Shown here: one piece after another, positions 1 through 11,980 of the stretch
Position numbering within the stretch: position 1 is the stretch's first letter
How the letters are laid out: each line of letters opens with the position of its first letter
Origin: Streptomyces lomondensis
Lineage (GTDB): Bacteria; Actinomycetota; Actinomycetes; Streptomycetales; Streptomycetaceae
Direction: 5' to 3'
Assembly (NCBI RefSeq): GCF_014651035.1
Contig: NZ_BMWC01000010.1
Coordinates: forward strand, 62,001 to 126,000
DNA: 64,000 bases
The notes under the pieces: model-generated
Seen by the model: the letters and a program-made list of their open reading frames with translations, nothing else
What the model was told of the DNA's origin: nothing
Databases searched by the model: none
Position numbers and translations under genes: made by a program

Positions 1-1368
<1,368 letters not shown>

Positions 1369-1626
1369 GGGTTGAAGGCCACCCGATCGGCGCATACCAG
1401 ATGCATACGGGTGGCCGGGGCGCATTCGGGCAACCGTCGGCGACCGCTGCCCGTGGAAGCCTTCTGCGGCCTACTGTTGAGATGTGCGCCTGCCGTGCCC
1501 AGCTGCGGTCGGGGCATCTTCGTGCTCGCGCAGAGCACGGGGAAGGGTTTGCCGGCGCGGGCCGTTGAGGGTTGTCGGGCACCGGGCCGCGTGGCGTGGG
1601 CACCGCCGGCTGTGAGAGGGACGGGA

Positions 1627-3903
1627 ATGGAACCGACCGAGAGCGCCGTGCCGGGCTCACGGCTGCGCCTGCGCCGCATGGCGGTGGCATGGCGTGCAGT
1701 CCGTGGGGCCGGCCGGCCGGCGGGGCGTCCGGGCGCGGAGACACGCGCCGTCGGACAGTACACCGCGGACGGGCGCGCCGCCGGGGGGCGCGCCGCACAG
1801 CCGGTCAGCGAGCACACCCCCGGACTGACCGGCGAGGACACGGAGACCGAACGGCACCTGACCTGGCCCGCGCTGCCCGCGGCGGTCGTCGCGGCGGCCG
1901 GATTCGTCCTGGGCGCCGGCTTCTACCGCGCCTTCACCGGCGGCCACGCGCTCTTCCCGTCGGGCACGGCCGGCTGGGCGCTGGCCGTGCTCACCGGCAT
2001 CATCGTCGGACACCTCGTCATGCTCGGCCGCTCCCGCTGGTGGGGCGGCACCGGCTCGGGCGCCGCCCTCACCCTCGCCGTGCTGCTGCTGTACGGCTGG
2101 GTCCCGGCCGGCATGGTCAGCCTCACGGTCGTCGTGCTGGTCGGCATAGCCCGCCGCGCCCGCTGGCGCCAGGGCGTGCTGCACGGGTCGGTCGACCTCC
2201 TCGGCATCGGGGCCGGCGCCCTGGTGCTGGGCTCCTTCGGGACCGTGCCGTCCGTCGAGTCCCCCGCGGAGCCCGGCGCCTGGACGCTCGGGACCGCGCC
2301 CCAGGTGGCCCTGGTCGCCGTCGCCTACCTGGCGGTCACCCGCGTGCTGCTCTGGTACCTGCACGCCCCGCGCCGCGGCCTGCCCACGGTCGCCCGCACC
2401 GCCCTGGTCAGACAGGGCCTGGTCGCGGTCGCGCTGCTGGGGATCGCGCCGCTGGTGTGCGTGGTGGCCGTGGCCAAGCCGATCCTGCTGCCGCTGTTCT
2501 CCATCCCCCTCATCGCCCTGGACTCCACGCTGTGGATAGCCCGGGCCCGGGCGGAGGAGCAGCTGCGCGACCCGCTGACCGGGCTGCCCAACCGCCAGTG
2601 GCTGCTGGAGCGCATCTGGACCGCGCTGGACGACGCCGAGCGGATCGACGCCCGCGCCGCCCTGATGCTGATCGACCTCGACCGGTTCCGATCGGTCAAC
2701 GACACGCTCGGTCATCTGGCCGGTGACCGGCTGCTGCTCCAGATCGCCGACCGGCTGCGGGTGGCGCTGCCGCGGGGGGCCGAGGCCGCCCGGCTCGGCG
2801 GGGACGAGTTCGCCGTCTTACTGCCGGTCGCCGACTCCACGACGTCCGCGACCCGGGTCGCCCGCAATCTGGTCGCCGCGCTCAGCTCCCCGCTCGACCT
2901 CGACGGCCTCACCCTCGTCCTGGAGGCCAGCGCCGGAGTCGCCGTCTTCCCCGACCACGCCCTGGACGCCGAGGGGCTGCTGCGCCGGGCGGACGTGGCG
3001 ATGTACCAGGCGAAGCGGGACCGTACGGGCGTCGAGGTCTACGAGTCCAAGCGCGACTCGAACACCCCCGACCGGCTCGGTCTGCTGGGCGATCTGCGCC
3101 GCGCCCTCGACGCGCACGAGGTGCATCTGCACTACCAGCCCAAGGTCCGCTTCGACGGACAGGTCGCGGGCCTGGAGGCCCTGGTCCGCTGGGTGCACCC
3201 GGAGCGGGGCAAGGTGCCGCCGGACGAGTTCATAGCGATCGCCGAGTCCTCGGGCCTGATGCCCCACCTCACCGAGTACGTCCTGGAGACCGCGCTCGGC
3301 CAGGTCGCCCGCTGGCGCGCCCAGGGCCTGTTCGTGCCGGTCGCGGTGAACGTCTCGCCGCGGGATGTGCACACCCCCGGCTTCGCGGGTTCCGTCGCCG
3401 CCCGGCTGGCCCGGCACGGCGTCCCGGCGGGAGCGCTCCAGCTGGAGATAACGGAACACGTCCTCCTGGAGGACCCGCAGCGCGCCGCCGACACGCTCAA
3501 CGGGCTGACCGGGCACGGCGTGAAGATGTCCCTGGACGACTTCGGCACGGGCTACTCGTCGCTGGTGCACCTGCGCAAGCTCCCGGTCAGCGAGCTGAAG
3601 ATCGACCGCTCGTTCGTGGCCCGGCTGGCGGTCGACAACGAGGACGCGGAGATCGTGCGCTGCACGGTCGACCTCGCCCACTCCCTCGGTCTGCTCGTCG
3701 TCGCCGAGGGCGTCGAGGACGACGAGACCTGGGAGCGCCTGCGCGACCTCGGCTGCGACGCCGTGCAGGGCTGGCTGGTCGCCGCCGCGATGCCCCCCGA
3801 GGAGACCACGGCCTGGCTCCGCGCCCGGGGCTCCCGGGGCTGGCAGCGCCCTCGGGCCGCGCTCCCGGCGGCCGCCGCGGACGACTCGGGCCGGGTGGGC
3901 TGA
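1627..3903 (+). CDS. rmdB: membrane GGDEF-EAL cyclic-di-GMP enzyme, RmdB type
   Basis: Predicted cyclic-di-GMP turnover protein of 758 residues. A hydrophobic N-terminal sensor region with roughly eight membrane segments (about residues 80-320) is followed by a GGDEF domain with an intact GGDEF motif at 391-395, then an EAL domain with intact EAL at 517-519 and DDFGTG near 637. The catalytic signatures of both domains are present, and the EAL domain looks competent as a phosphodiesterase. The ATG at 1627 was chosen because GAGGGACGGGA precedes it and the sequence upstream reads as low-complexity non-coding. The position just after ligA matches S. coelicolor RmdB (SCO5495, from memory), a phosphodiesterase that affects colony development. 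The 258 bases between ligA and this start hold no other gene. Confidence 0.88.
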   Translation: MEPTESAVPGSRLRLRRMAVAWRAVRGAGRPAGRPGAETRAVGQYTADGRAAGGRAAQPVSEHTPGLTGEDTETERHLTWPALPAAVVAAAGFVLGAGFYRAFTGGHALFPSGTAGWALAVLTGIIVGHLVMLGRSRWWGGTGSGAALTLAVLLLYGWVPAGMVSLTVVVLVGIARRARWRQGVLHGSVDLLGIGAGALVLGSFGTVPSVESPAEPGAWTLGTAPQVALVAVAYLAVTRVLLWYLHAPRRGLPTVARTALVRQGLVAVALLGIAPLVCVVAVAKPILLPLFSIPLIALDSTLWIARARAEEQLRDPLTGLPNRQWLLERIWTALDDAERIDARAALMLIDLDRFRSVNDTLGHLAGDRLLLQIADRLRVALPRGAEAARLGGDEFAVLLPVADSTTSATRVARNLVAALSSPLDLDGLTLVLEASAGVAVFPDHALDAEGLLRRADVAMYQAKRDRTGVEVYESKRDSNTPDRLGLLGDLRRALDAHEVHLHYQPKVRFDGQVAGLEALVRWVHPERGKVPPDEFIAIAESSGLMPHLTEYVLETALGQVARWRAQGLFVPVAVNVSPRDVHTPGFAGSVAARLARHGVPAGALQLEITEHVLLEDPQRAADTLNGLTGHGVKMSLDDFGTGYSSLVHLRKLPVSELKIDRSFVARLAVDNEDAEIVRCTVDLAHSLGLLVVAEGVEDDETWERLRDLGCDAVQGWLVAAAMPPEETTAWLRARGSRGWQRPRAALPAAAADDSGRVG

Positions 3904-4040
3904 CCCGGGCCTTCGGCCGGGGCGGAAGACACGGTCGGCCGCCTCTCCTCGCGAGGACCGGCAAACCGTTTCACGGGCACCGCCCGCCGCCCCATAGGAT
4001 TGGGCCAAACCACATTCACTCACCCCCAGAGGATCGCTGC

Positions 4041-4337
4041 ATGCCTGGCATCACGCGCGAGGAGGTCGCCCACCTCGCCCGGCTGGCGCGTCTGGAGCTG
4101 AAGCCCGAAGAGCTCGACCACTTCGCGGGACAGCTGGACGACATCATCGGCGCGGTCGCCCGCGTCAGCGAGGTCGCCGACCAAGACGTACCGCCGACCT
4201 CGCACCCGCTCCCGCTGACGAACGTCATGCGCCCGGACGAGGTCCGTCCCTCGCTCACCCCCGAGCAGGCGCTCTCCGGCGCCCCGGCCCAGGAGCAGCA
4301 GCGTTTCAAGGTGCCGCAGATCCTGGGGGAGGACTAA
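4041..4337 (+). CDS. gatC: aspartyl/glutamyl-tRNA amidotransferase subunit C
   Basis: Small subunit (98 residues) of the GatCAB amidotransferase, which converts misacylated Glu-tRNA(Gln) or Asp-tRNA(Asn) to the cognate form in the cytoplasm. The N-terminus ([17 protein letters not shown]) and the C-terminal RPDEV ... FKVPQIL segment are typical of GatC, and the length is normal. AGAGGA lies just upstream of the ATG. A TAGGAT at 3995-4000 could be a -10 element, but I see no good -35. It starts the gatC-gatA-small gene-gatB unit and ends 4 bases before gatA. Confidence 0.96.
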   Translation: MPGITREEVAHLARLARLELKPEELDHFAGQLDDIIGAVARVSEVADQDVPPTSHPLPLTNVMRPDEVRPSLTPEQALSGAPAQEQQRFKVPQILGED

Positions 4338-4341
4338 GACC

Positions 4342-5835
4342 GTGACGGACATCATCAAGCTCACCGCGGCCGAGACCGCCGCGAAGATCGCCTCCGGCGA
4401 GCTCACGGCCGTCGAGGTCACCGAGGCCCACCTCGCCCGCATCGAGGCCGTCGACGAGAAGGTGCACGCCTTCCTGCACGTCGACCGCGAGGGCGCCCTC
4501 GCCCAGGCCCGTGCCGTCGACGAGAAGCGGGAGCGGGGCGAGAAGCTCGGCCCCCTCGCCGGCGTCCCCCTCGCGCTGAAGGACATCTTCACCACCGAGG
4601 GCGTGCCCACGACCGTCGGCTCGAAGATCCTGGAGGGCTGGATCCCGCCCTACGACGCGACGGTCACCCAGCGGCTGAAGGCCGCCGACGTCGTCATCCT
4701 CGGCAAGACCAACATGGACGAGTTCGCCATGGGGTCCTCCACCGAGAACAGCGCCTACGGCCCGACCGGCAACCCCTGGGACCTCACCAAGATCCCCGGC
4801 GGCTCCGGCGGCGGTTCGTCCGCCGCGCTGGCCGCGCACATGGCCCCGCTCGCCATCGGCACGGACACCGGCGGCTCCATCCGCCAGCCCGCCGCCGTCA
4901 CCGGCACGGTCGGCGTGAAGCCGACGTACGGCGCGGTGTCCCGGTACGGCATGGTCGCCTTCTCCTCCTCCCTCGACCAGGGCGGCCCCTGCGCCCGCAC
5001 CGTCCTGGACGCGGCGCTGCTGCACGAGGTCATCGCCGGGCACGACCCGCTCGACTCCACCTCCATCGCCGAGCCCGTCCCGCCGGTCGTCGAGGCCGCC
5101 CGCAACGGCAGCGTCGAGGGCATGCGCGTCGGCGTCGTCAAGCAGTTCCGCGGCGAGGGCTACCAGGCCGGCGTCATCCAGCGGTTCGACGAGTCGGTCG
5201 CGCTGCTCAAGGAGCTGGGCGCCGAGGTCGTCGAACTGGACTGCCCGTCCTTCGACCTGGCGCTGTCGGCGTACTACCTGATCGCGCCCTCGGAGTGCTC
5301 CTCCAACCTCGCCCGCTTCGACGGCCTGCGCTACGGCCTGCGCACCGGCGACGACGGCACGCACTCCGCCGAGGAGGTCACCTCCCTCACCCGCGAGGCC
5401 GGCTTCGGCCCCGAGGTCAAGCGCCGCATCATGCTCGGCACGTACGCGCTGAGCTCCGGCTACTACGACGCCTACTACGGCAGCGCCCAGAAGGTCCGCA
5501 CGCTCATCAAGCAGGACTTCGACAAGGCGTTCGAGCAGGTCGACGTCATCGTCTCCCCGACGACCCCGACCACCGCCTTCCCGATCGGCGAGCGCGCCGA
5601 CGACCCGATGGCGATGTACCTCGCCGACCTGTGCACCATCCCGACCAACCTGGCGGGCAACGCGGCCATGTCGCTGCCGTGCGGTCTCGCCCCGGAGGAC
5701 AACCTCCCGGTCGGCCTGCAGATCATCGCCCCTGTCATGAAGGACGACCGCCTGTACAAGGTGGGTGCCGCCGTCGAGGCCGCCTTCGTGCAAAAGTGGG
5801 GCCACCCGCTGATCGAGGAGGCTCCGTCGCTGTGA
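4342..5835 (+). CDS. gatA: aspartyl/glutamyl-tRNA amidotransferase subunit A
   Basis: Amidase subunit (497 residues) that releases ammonia from glutamine for tRNA-dependent amidation. It carries the amidase-signature Ser-cisSer-Lys elements: the Lys in [14 protein letters not shown], the glycine/serine stretch [13 protein letters not shown] and the nucleophile region [13 protein letters not shown]. The start is GTG at 4342, four bases after gatC ends. The stop overlaps the start of the next small gene by four bases (GTGA), so translation is probably coupled. Normal length and placement. Confidence 0.97.
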   Translation: MTDIIKLTAAETAAKIASGELTAVEVTEAHLARIEAVDEKVHAFLHVDREGALAQARAVDEKRERGEKLGPLAGVPLALKDIFTTEGVPTTVGSKILEGWIPPYDATVTQRLKAADVVILGKTNMDEFAMGSSTENSAYGPTGNPWDLTKIPGGSGGGSSAALAAHMAPLAIGTDTGGSIRQPAAVTGTVGVKPTYGAVSRYGMVAFSSSLDQGGPCARTVLDAALLHEVIAGHDPLDSTSIAEPVPPVVEAARNGSVEGMRVGVVKQFRGEGYQAGVIQRFDESVALLKELGAEVVELDCPSFDLALSAYYLIAPSECSSNLARFDGLRYGLRTGDDGTHSAEEVTSLTREAGFGPEVKRRIMLGTYALSSGYYDAYYGSAQKVRTLIKQDFDKAFEQVDVIVSPTTPTTAFPIGERADDPMAMYLADLCTIPTNLAGNAAMSLPCGLAPEDNLPVGLQIIAPVMKDDRLYKVGAAVEAAFVQKWGHPLIEEAPSL

Positions 5836-6071
5836 GCGCACTGTCCAAGGCCAAGGGCTTCAAGAGCTCCAAGTCCGGTCTGTACATCTCGATGGCCACG
5901 TCGGCCTTCGGCGCCGTCGGCGTCTACAAGCAGATCAAGAAGGCCCGCGGAGACAACGACACGCTGCGGCTGCTCGACGCCGTCGTGACCGGAGCGGCGG
6001 TCGTCACCAACCTGGCCATTCTCTACCGCGAGCTGAAGCGGCTGGGCGACGACGACGTCCTGCTGGGCTGA
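5832..6071 (+). CDS. small conserved protein between gatA and gatB
   Basis: A 79-residue protein starting at a GTG that overlaps the gatA stop by four bases and ending 15 bases before gatB. It has two mildly hydrophobic stretches ([17 protein letters not shown] and [16 protein letters not shown]) separated by a basic, charged linker, so it may be a small membrane-associated protein. I do not know its function. Its position inside the gatCAB unit implies co-expression with the amidotransferase, but nothing in the sequence shows a part in tRNA amidation. High GC at third codon positions and tight packing support it as a real gene. Confidence 0.8.
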   Translation: MSALSKAKGFKSSKSGLYISMATSAFGAVGVYKQIKKARGDNDTLRLLDAVVTGAAVVTNLAILYRELKRLGDDDVLLG

Positions 6072-6086
6072 GAGGGAAGTTTCACC

Positions 6087-7601
6087 GTGACCACCACGAC
6101 CGACCTGGTGTCGTACGAGGACGCACTCGCGTCGTACGACCCCGTCATGGGCCTCGAGGTCCATGTCGAACTCGGCACCAAGACGAAGATGTTCTGCGGC
6201 TGCTCGACCGCCCTCGGCCAGGACGCCAACACGCAGACCTGCCCGGTCTGCCTCGGCCTGCCCGGCGCGCTCCCGGTCGTCAACGCGACCGGCGTCGAGT
6301 CCGCCATCAAGATCGGCCTCGCGCTGAACTGCGAGATCGCCGAATGGTGCCGCTTCGCCCGGAAGAACTACTTCTATCCGGACATGCCGAAGAACTTCCA
6401 GACCTCCCAGTACGACGAGCCGATCGCCTTCAACGGCTACCTCGACGTGCAGCTGGAGGACGGCGAGACCTTCCGCGTGGAGATCGAGCGCGCCCACATG
6501 GAGGAGGACACCGGCAAGTCGACGCACGTCGGCGGTGCCACCGGCCGCATCCACGGCGCGTCCCACTCCCTGCTCGACTACAACCGCGCCGGCATCCCGC
6601 TCATCGAGATCGTCACCAAGCCGATCGTCGGCGCGGGCGACCGTGCCCCGGAGGTGGCGAAGGCCTACGTCCGTGAGCTGCGCGAGGTCATCCGCGCGCT
6701 CGGCGTCTCCGAGGCCCGGATGGAGATGGGCCAGATGCGCTGCGACGTGAACCTGTCGCTGCGCCCGCACGGCACCGAGAAGTTCGGCACCCGCTCGGAG
6801 ACGAAGAACGTCAACTCGCTGCGGTCCGTGGAGCGCGCGGCCCGCTACGAGATCCAGCGGCACGCGGCCGTGCTGAGCGGTGGCGGCACGATCATCCAGG
6901 AGACCCGGCACTTCCACGAGGACACGGGGTCCACGACCTCGGGCCGCGTGAAGGAGGAGGCCGAGGACTACCGGTACTTCCCGGAGCCCGACCTGGTGCC
7001 GGTCGCCCCGTCCCGCGAGTGGGTCGAGGAGATCCGCGCCGGTCTGCCGGAGCTGCCGCTGGTCCGCCGCAACCGGCTCCGCGAGGAGTGGGGCGTCTCG
7101 GCCACCGACATGCAGGCGATCCTCAACGCCGGTGCGCTGGAGCCGATCGTCGCCACGATCGAGGCCGGGGCGGACGCCGCCTCCGCCCGCAAGTGGTGGA
7201 TGGGCGAGCTGGCCCGCAGCGCCAACGAGTCGGGCAAGGCGCTCGACGAACTGGCGATCACGCCGGCGCAGGTGGCCCGGGTCACCGAGCTGGTGGCCAA
7301 GGGTGACCTGAACGACAAGCTGGCCCGTCAGGTCATCGAAGGCGTCCTCGCGGGCGAAGGCACCCCGGACGAGGTCGTCGACAAGCGCGGTCTGAAGGTC
7401 GTCTCCGACGAGGGCGCCCTCACCACCGCCGTCGAGGAGGCCATCGCCGGCAACCCCGCCATCGCGGACAAGATCCGCGGCGGCAAGGTGGCCGCGGCCG
7501 GCGCGCTGGTCGGCGCGGTCATGAAGGCGACCCGGGGCCAGGCCGACGCGGCCCGCGTCAAGGAACTGATCCTGGAGAAGCTGGGCGTCAGCGAGGGCTG
7601 A
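6087..7601 (+). CDS. gatB: aspartyl/glutamyl-tRNA amidotransferase subunit B
   Basis: tRNA-binding and kinase subunit (504 residues) of GatCAB; it phosphorylates the misacylated aminoacyl-tRNA and passes it ammonia from GatA. Diagnostic motifs are [19 protein letters not shown], the second cysteine pair [12 protein letters not shown] (probable zinc site), [21 protein letters not shown]-like sequence, and the C-terminal YqeY-like tail ending [14 protein letters not shown] start at 6087 behind GAGAGGGAAG. Last gene of the unit, followed by a strong terminator. Confidence 0.97.
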   Translation: MTTTTDLVSYEDALASYDPVMGLEVHVELGTKTKMFCGCSTALGQDANTQTCPVCLGLPGALPVVNATGVESAIKIGLALNCEIAEWCRFARKNYFYPDMPKNFQTSQYDEPIAFNGYLDVQLEDGETFRVEIERAHMEEDTGKSTHVGGATGRIHGASHSLLDYNRAGIPLIEIVTKPIVGAGDRAPEVAKAYVRELREVIRALGVSEARMEMGQMRCDVNLSLRPHGTEKFGTRSETKNVNSLRSVERAARYEIQRHAAVLSGGGTIIQETRHFHEDTGSTTSGRVKEEAEDYRYFPEPDLVPVAPSREWVEEIRAGLPELPLVRRNRLREEWGVSATDMQAILNAGALEPIVATIEAGADAASARKWWMGELARSANESGKALDELAITPAQVARVTELVAKGDLNDKLARQVIEGVLAGEGTPDEVVDKRGLKVVSDEGALTTAVEEAIAGNPAIADKIRGGKVAAAGALVGAVMKATRGQADAARVKELILEKLGVSEG

Positions 7602-7620
7602 GCCCTTCGCGGACCCGACA

Positions 7621-7654
7621 GAGGGGGATGCACCGAACCCGGTGCATCCCCCTC
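7621..7654. terminator. bidirectional hairpin terminator after gatB
   Basis: A 14-bp perfect inverted repeat: GAGGGGGATGCACC at 7621-7634 pairs with its complement at 7641-7654 around a six-base loop. It lies between the convergent gatB and methyltransferase genes and can serve both. Confidence 0.85.
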
Positions 7655-7662
7655 TCAGCTGT

Positions 7663-8466
7663 TTACAGGCGACGCCCCACGACCCGGACGAAGCCCAGCG
7701 TGCCGCCCTGGTCGAGCCGCAGCATCTCGGCGCACTGTCCGGCCATCCGGATGTGGAACTCGTCCGTGTGCTCCTCGGCGACGACCTCGCACCAGCGCAG
7801 CCAGTCGCGCCAGCCGTCCTCCAGCCAGTCCGCGGTCTCGACCTCCACAGCCCCGCTGCGGGTCCAGTGGCGCCGCCACCAGCCGGCGGTGTGGAAGGAC
7901 CAGAATCCGGGCTCCCAGTACGGCTTGAGGTGCTCCGGCGGCTCGACGCCGTCGATCTCCTCGCGCAGCGCCGGTACGACGACCCCGATCCGCCCGCCCG
8001 GCTTCAGCAGCCGGGTCAGCTCGGGCAGGTACAGGTCATCGGTGCCGAAGTAGTGGTAGGCGTCGACGGAGACGATCGCGTCGAAGCTGTGTTCGCCGAA
8101 CGGCAGGTCGTGCGCCTCGGCGAGCACGGGCAGGACGCGGTCGGCGAGGCCGGCCTCGGCGATGCGCCCGGCGTTCTCGCCGGGCTTGACCCACAGGTCG
8201 GCGGCGGTGACCTGGACGTCGTACTCCTTGGCGAGGAAGATCGACGTCATGGCACGGCCGCAGCCCAGGTCGAGCACGCGCGAGCCGGGGCTCAGGGTGT
8301 CCAGCCCCAGGGCGGGGGCCAGCCACTCCAGCAGCCACAGCGCGTGCGGGCCCATCTGGTTCTCGACGGTCCAGCGGGCGTCGTAGCCGTTGCTGCGCGG
8401 GTAGCCGGGGTGGCTCACACGGTCAGCGAGGGGGATGTTCGAGGTCCGGGAAGTGATGTCCGACAT
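7663..8466 (-). CDS. class I SAM-dependent methyltransferase
   Basis: A 267-residue methyltransferase of the Rossmann class. Motif I is VLDLGCGRAMTSIFLAKEY, followed by an acidic strand (VTAADLW) that should bind SAM, and a motif near SFDAIVSVDAYHYFGT that matches the post-motif region of small-molecule methyltransferases. The substrate cannot be told from sequence. The ATG at 8466 is preceded by AAGGAG eleven bases away. It is transcribed alone, convergent with gatB and divergent from the small membrane protein at 8658. Confidence 0.85.
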   Translation of the reverse strand: MSDITSRTSNIPLADRVSHPGYPRSNGYDARWTVENQMGPHALWLLEWLAPALGLDTLSPGSRVLDLGCGRAMTSIFLAKEYDVQVTAADLWVKPGENAGRIAEAGLADRVLPVLAEAHDLPFGEHSFDAIVSVDAYHYFGTDDLYLPELTRLLKPGGRIGVVVPALREEIDGVEPPEHLKPYWEPGFWSFHTAGWWRRHWTRSGAVEVETADWLEDGWRDWLRWCEVVAEEHTDEFHIRMAGQCAEMLRLDQGGTLGFVRVVGRRL

Positions 8467-8657
8467 CGGTGAACGGGCTCCTTGAGTCCTTGAGGGAGAA
8501 AGGGGATGCGTCGGAGCTCGGTCGGACCGTCAAACAATGCACCTGCTTCGGCCGGGCGGCGAGATGCCGCGGGCGTTCCTCGGACCAGCGGACGCTAACA
8601 GCCGGCCCGTCGGCCCCGCACCCGGTTTTTTCCATCCGACGCGCTACCGTCTCGGCC

Positions 8658-8990
8658 ATGAGTGGACGCACTGATTCCGACACCGATCCAGAGATAGCGG
8701 ACTCGGAGGCGACCGCCGAGCAGGATGATGCCGAAGACCTCCTGGAAGACGCCCGCCGGGCCCGCTGGACCGCCGTCGGCACCGGTGCCGCCCTGACCCT
8801 CGCCGGCCTGGCCGCGGCACTGCTCCGCCTCACCCGCTCCGCCCCCGCGCTGGTCCCGGCGGCGTACGCTTCCGGAGCCGCCGTCTGCGCCGCCGCCGCG
8901 GTGCTGGGCTCCCGGGGCCGCACCCGGCGCGCGCTGTGGCTGCTGATCGCCGGGGTGATGGTGATGGCGCTGGGGGACCAGTTCGACTGA
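8658..8990 (+). CDS. small membrane protein with acidic N-terminus
   Basis: A 110-residue protein. The first 35 residues are rich in Asp, Glu and Ser, followed by about three hydrophobic segments (GAALTLAGLAAALL, ALVPAAYASGAAVCAAAAVLG, ALWLLIAGVMVMALG) with short arginine-rich turns. Function unknown. The ATG at 8658 has no Shine-Dalgarno sequence, but a -10-like TACCGT lies at 8645-8650, seven bases upstream, which suggests a leaderless transcript. An earlier in-frame start would run through the divergent promoter region. Confidence 0.7.
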   Translation: MSGRTDSDTDPEIADSEATAEQDDAEDLLEDARRARWTAVGTGAALTLAGLAAALLRLTRSAPALVPAAYASGAAVCAAAAVLGSRGRTRRALWLLIAGVMVMALGDQFD

Positions 8991-9148
8991 GTGCGCCCGC
9001 TGTGAATAAGCCCACGAAAGCGACAAATGATCTTCTGAGCCTGTAAGAGTGATTTCGCATTGCTCATGCGATCTTTGCGGGCTGTTCAGTTCATGGACGA
9101 CTGCTCCCGGTCAAAGATCCACAAAAAGTAACTCTGGGAGCACGATTC

Positions 9149-11395
9149 GTGGCAGCCCTCGCACGCTGGTGTGTCCAACGCCGTCTGGTCACCGTTCTGC
9201 TGTGGCTCCTCGCCTTCGCGGGGGTCACCGCGGGCGCCGCCGTCGCCGGCACCACGTACTCGAACGACTACAAGGTCCCCGGCACCGAATCCGGCCGCGC
9301 CACCGAACTGCTGCACGAGGGCTTCCCGCAGCTCGGCGGCGACAGCGACACCGTCGTCTGGCACACCGCGTCCGGCAGCGTCCGCGCCGCCGACGTCGAG
9401 CAGACGATGAGCCGCACCCTGGACCGGATCGAGAACCTGCCCGGCGTCGCCTCCGTGACCAGCCCCTACGACGGTCCGGGCACGGGCCGCGTCAGCGAGG
9501 ACGGCCGGACCGCCTACGCCACGGTCACCTTCGAGGACCAGGCCCAGGACATCGACAAGGGCGAGGCCCAGGCCGTCGTCGACACCGCCAAGAGCGCCGA
9601 GACCGACGGGCTCCGGGTGGAGCTCGGCGGCAGCGCCGTCGGGCTGACCGAGGACTCCGGCGGGCACCTCGCCGAGATCGTCGGCGTGGCGGTCGCCGCG
9701 GTCGTGCTGTTCCTCGCCTTCGGCTCGCTCGCCGCCTCCCTGCTGCCCATCGCCACCGCCCTGGTCGGCGTCGGCACCGCCTACGCCGGGATCGTGCTGC
9801 TCGGGCACGCCATGACGGTCGCCGACTTCGCCCCCATGCTCGGCATGCTGATCGGGCTCGGCGTCGGCATCGACTACGCGCTGTTCATCGTGACCAGACA
9901 CCGGCGGGGGCTGAAACGCGGGCTGTCCGTCACCGAGGCGGCCACGAACGCCGTCGCGACCACGGGACGGGCGGTCGTCTTCGCGGGTGCGACCGTCTGC
10001 ATCGCGCTGCTGGGCATGCTGATCCTTCAGCTCGGCTTCCTCAACGGGGTGGCGATCGCCGCCTCGCTCACCGTGATCCTGACGGTCGCGGCCTCCGTGA
10101 CCCTGCTGCCCGCCCTGCTGTCCTTCATCGGCATGCGCGCCCTCAGCCGCCGCGAGCGCCGCCGCCTGGCGGAGCACGGGCCCGAGCCCGAGCTGCCCAC
10201 CGGGTTCGCCGCCCGCTGGTCGGCGTTCGTCGAGCGCCACCCGAAGGTGCTCGGCGCGGTCGCCCTGGTCGTCATGGCGGTCCTCGCGCTGCCCACGTTC
10301 TCCCTGCACCTGGGCACCTCCGACCAGGGCAACGACCCGAAGACGGCCACCACCCGCCAGGCCTACGACCTGCTCGCCGACGGCTTCGGCCCCGGCGTGA
10401 ACGGCCCGCTCACCCTCGTCACCAAGGTCGACGGGGCCGAGGACAAGCTCGCCCTGGACAACCTCGACAGCACGCTCCACGCCACCGAGGGCGTCGCCTC
10501 GGTGACCCCGGTGACGTTCGACTCCGGCGGGCACACCGCCTACCTCACCGTCGTACCGGAGTCCTCCCCGCAGTCGAAGCAGACCAGCGACCTCGTCGAC
10601 CGGCTGCGCGACGAGGTGCTGCCGCGCGCCGAGGCGGGCACCTCGCTCGACGTGCAGGTCGGCGGTGTGACGGCGGGCTACGACGACTTCGCCGACGTCA
10701 TCGTCTCCAAGCTGCCCGTCTTCGTCGGGGTGGTGATCGGCCTGGGCTGTCTGTTGCTCCTGCTCGCCTTCCGGTCCATCGGGATCCCGCTGAAGGCCGC
10801 CGCGATGAACGTCGCCGCCGTGGCCTCCGCCTTCGGGGTGGTGGTCGCGATCTTCCAGTGGGGCTGGGGCAGCGAACTGCTCGGCCTCGGCAGCGCGGGG
10901 CCCATCGAGCCCTTCCTGCCCGTGATCATGGTGTCGGTGCTCTTCGGCCTCTCCATGGACTACCAGGTGTTCCTGGTCAGCCGGATGTACGAGGAGTGGC
11001 TGGAGACCGGCGACAACCGGCGGGCCGTCCGGGTCGGCCTCGCCGAGACCAGCCGGGTGATCAACTCGGCGGCGGTCATCATGATCTCCGTCTTCCTCGC
11101 CTTCGTGCTCAGCGGCGACCGCGTGATCGCGATGTTCGGCATCGCGCTGGCCGCCGCCGTCGCCCTGGACGCCTTCGTCCTGCGCACGCTGCTCGTCCCC
11201 GCCCTGATGCACCTGCTCGGCGGCGCCAACTGGTGGCTGCCCCGCTGGCTCGACAAGCGCATGCCGCGCATCAGCATCGAACCGCCCGAGAGCCGTGCCG
11301 CCCATGAGAGGCTGGCCGCCGCGACGGACGCCGAGGCGGCGGACGTCCTGGCGGAGGAGGAGCGGCAGCGGGATGTACGCGATATCCCTGGGTGA
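9149..11395 (+). CDS. MMPL/RND-family membrane transporter
   Basis: A 748-residue RND-superfamily exporter of the MMPL type, probably exporting lipids or secondary metabolites. The protein is two repeats. Each has one membrane helix, a large extracytoplasmic loop and a bundle of five to six helices (residues about 15-365 and 375-700). The helix-4 motif GLGVGIDYALFIVTRHR and its repeat in the second half (FGLSMDYQVFLVSRMYEEW) carry the Asp-Tyr pair expected for proton relay. GTG start at 9149 with GGGAG upstream. It overlaps the next gene by 23 bases. The 158 bases before it are AT-richer than the surroundings and contain the inverted repeat GATCTTTG (9070-9077 / 9112-9119), which may be regulatory. 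Confidence 0.88.
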   Translation: MAALARWCVQRRLVTVLLWLLAFAGVTAGAAVAGTTYSNDYKVPGTESGRATELLHEGFPQLGGDSDTVVWHTASGSVRAADVEQTMSRTLDRIENLPGVASVTSPYDGPGTGRVSEDGRTAYATVTFEDQAQDIDKGEAQAVVDTAKSAETDGLRVELGGSAVGLTEDSGGHLAEIVGVAVAAVVLFLAFGSLAASLLPIATALVGVGTAYAGIVLLGHAMTVADFAPMLGMLIGLGVGIDYALFIVTRHRRGLKRGLSVTEAATNAVATTGRAVVFAGATVCIALLGMLILQLGFLNGVAIAASLTVILTVAASVTLLPALLSFIGMRALSRRERRRLAEHGPEPELPTGFAARWSAFVERHPKVLGAVALVVMAVLALPTFSLHLGTSDQGNDPKTATTRQAYDLLADGFGPGVNGPLTLVTKVDGAEDKLALDNLDSTLHATEGVASVTPVTFDSGGHTAYLTVVPESSPQSKQTSDLVDRLRDEVLPRAEAGTSLDVQVGGVTAGYDDFADVIVSKLPVFVGVVIGLGCLLLLLAFRSIGIPLKAAAMNVAAVASAFGVVVAIFQWGWGSELLGLGSAGPIEPFLPVIMVSVLFGLSMDYQVFLVSRMYEEWLETGDNRRAVRVGLAETSRVINSAAVIMISVFLAFVLSGDRVIAMFGIALAAAVALDAFVLRTLLVPALMHLLGGANWWLPRWLDKRMPRISIEPPESRAAHERLAAATDAEAADVLAEEERQRDVRDIPG

Positions 11396-11945
11396 CGACG
11401 CCGAACTGCGGCCCCTGGAGCCCTGGCACGCCGGGGAGTTCCTGGCGCACCTGGAGCGGGGCCGGGAGTTCATCGGGCAGTACATCCCGTTCGGGACGAC
11501 CGAGACGGACCTGGCCTCGGCCCGGGCGAAGCTCCAGCGGTACGCCGACATGCGGGCCGCCGACACGGGGTCCGTGCACGGCCTGTGGCTGGAGGGGAAG
11601 CTCGTGGGCGGGGTGCTCTTCCTGAACTTCGACGCGGCGAACGGCAGCTGCGAGGTCGGCTGCTGGCTGGAGCCCGCCGGAACCGGCCGCGGGCTCGTCA
11701 CGCGCGCGATGCGGGTGCTGATCGACTGGGCGGTCGAGCAGCGCGGCATCCACCGCGTCGAGTGGGTCGCCGCCGCGGGCAACCAGCCGAGCCTGAACGT
11801 GGCGCGGCGGCTCGGTATGACCCGCGACGGTGTGCGCCGCGAGGCCCACCACTACCGTGGCGTACGGCACGATCTCGAAGTCTGGTCGCTGCTGGCGCCC
11901 GAGTGGCGTGCCGCACGCGCGCGTGCCGCTCACGACGATCATTAA
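11373..11945 (+). CDS. GNAT N-acetyltransferase, RimJ/RimL type
   Basis: A 190-residue acetyl-CoA-dependent acetyltransferase. It opens with a substrate region typical of RimJ/RimL enzymes (LRPLEPWHAGEFLAHLERG), carries the acetyl-CoA loop region GCWLEPAGTGRGLVTRAM, and has the late motif ... NQPSLNVARRLGMTRDGVRR. The target could be a ribosomal protein N-terminus or a small molecule. The ATG at 11373 lies inside the 3' end of the MMPL gene and is preceded by GCGGAGGAGGAG, so the two are probably translationally coupled. Confidence 0.85.
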   Translation: MYAISLGDDAELRPLEPWHAGEFLAHLERGREFIGQYIPFGTTETDLASARAKLQRYADMRAADTGSVHGLWLEGKLVGGVLFLNFDAANGSCEVGCWLEPAGTGRGLVTRAMRVLIDWAVEQRGIHRVEWVAAAGNQPSLNVARRLGMTRDGVRREAHHYRGVRHDLEVWSLLAPEWRAARARAAHDDH

Positions 11946-11980
11946 GAGACTTCTCAGACAGCGACCCTACGGTGCGAGAC

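Noticed and set aside
1369-1626. Extension of the GGDEF-EAL gene to an earlier in-frame start near ligA
   Set aside because: The extra 85 codons are low-complexity, lack a ribosome binding site, and a good site precedes the ATG at 1627.
9066-9131. A 22-codon frame upstream of the MMPL gene
   Set aside because: Low third-position GC, no ribosome binding site and no regulatory codons; the inverted repeat around it is a more likely signal.
9086-11782. An 898-codon minus-strand frame opposite the MMPL gene
   Set aside because: Low-complexity His/Gly/Asp sequence with no domain; a shadow of the real transporter and acetyltransferase genes.
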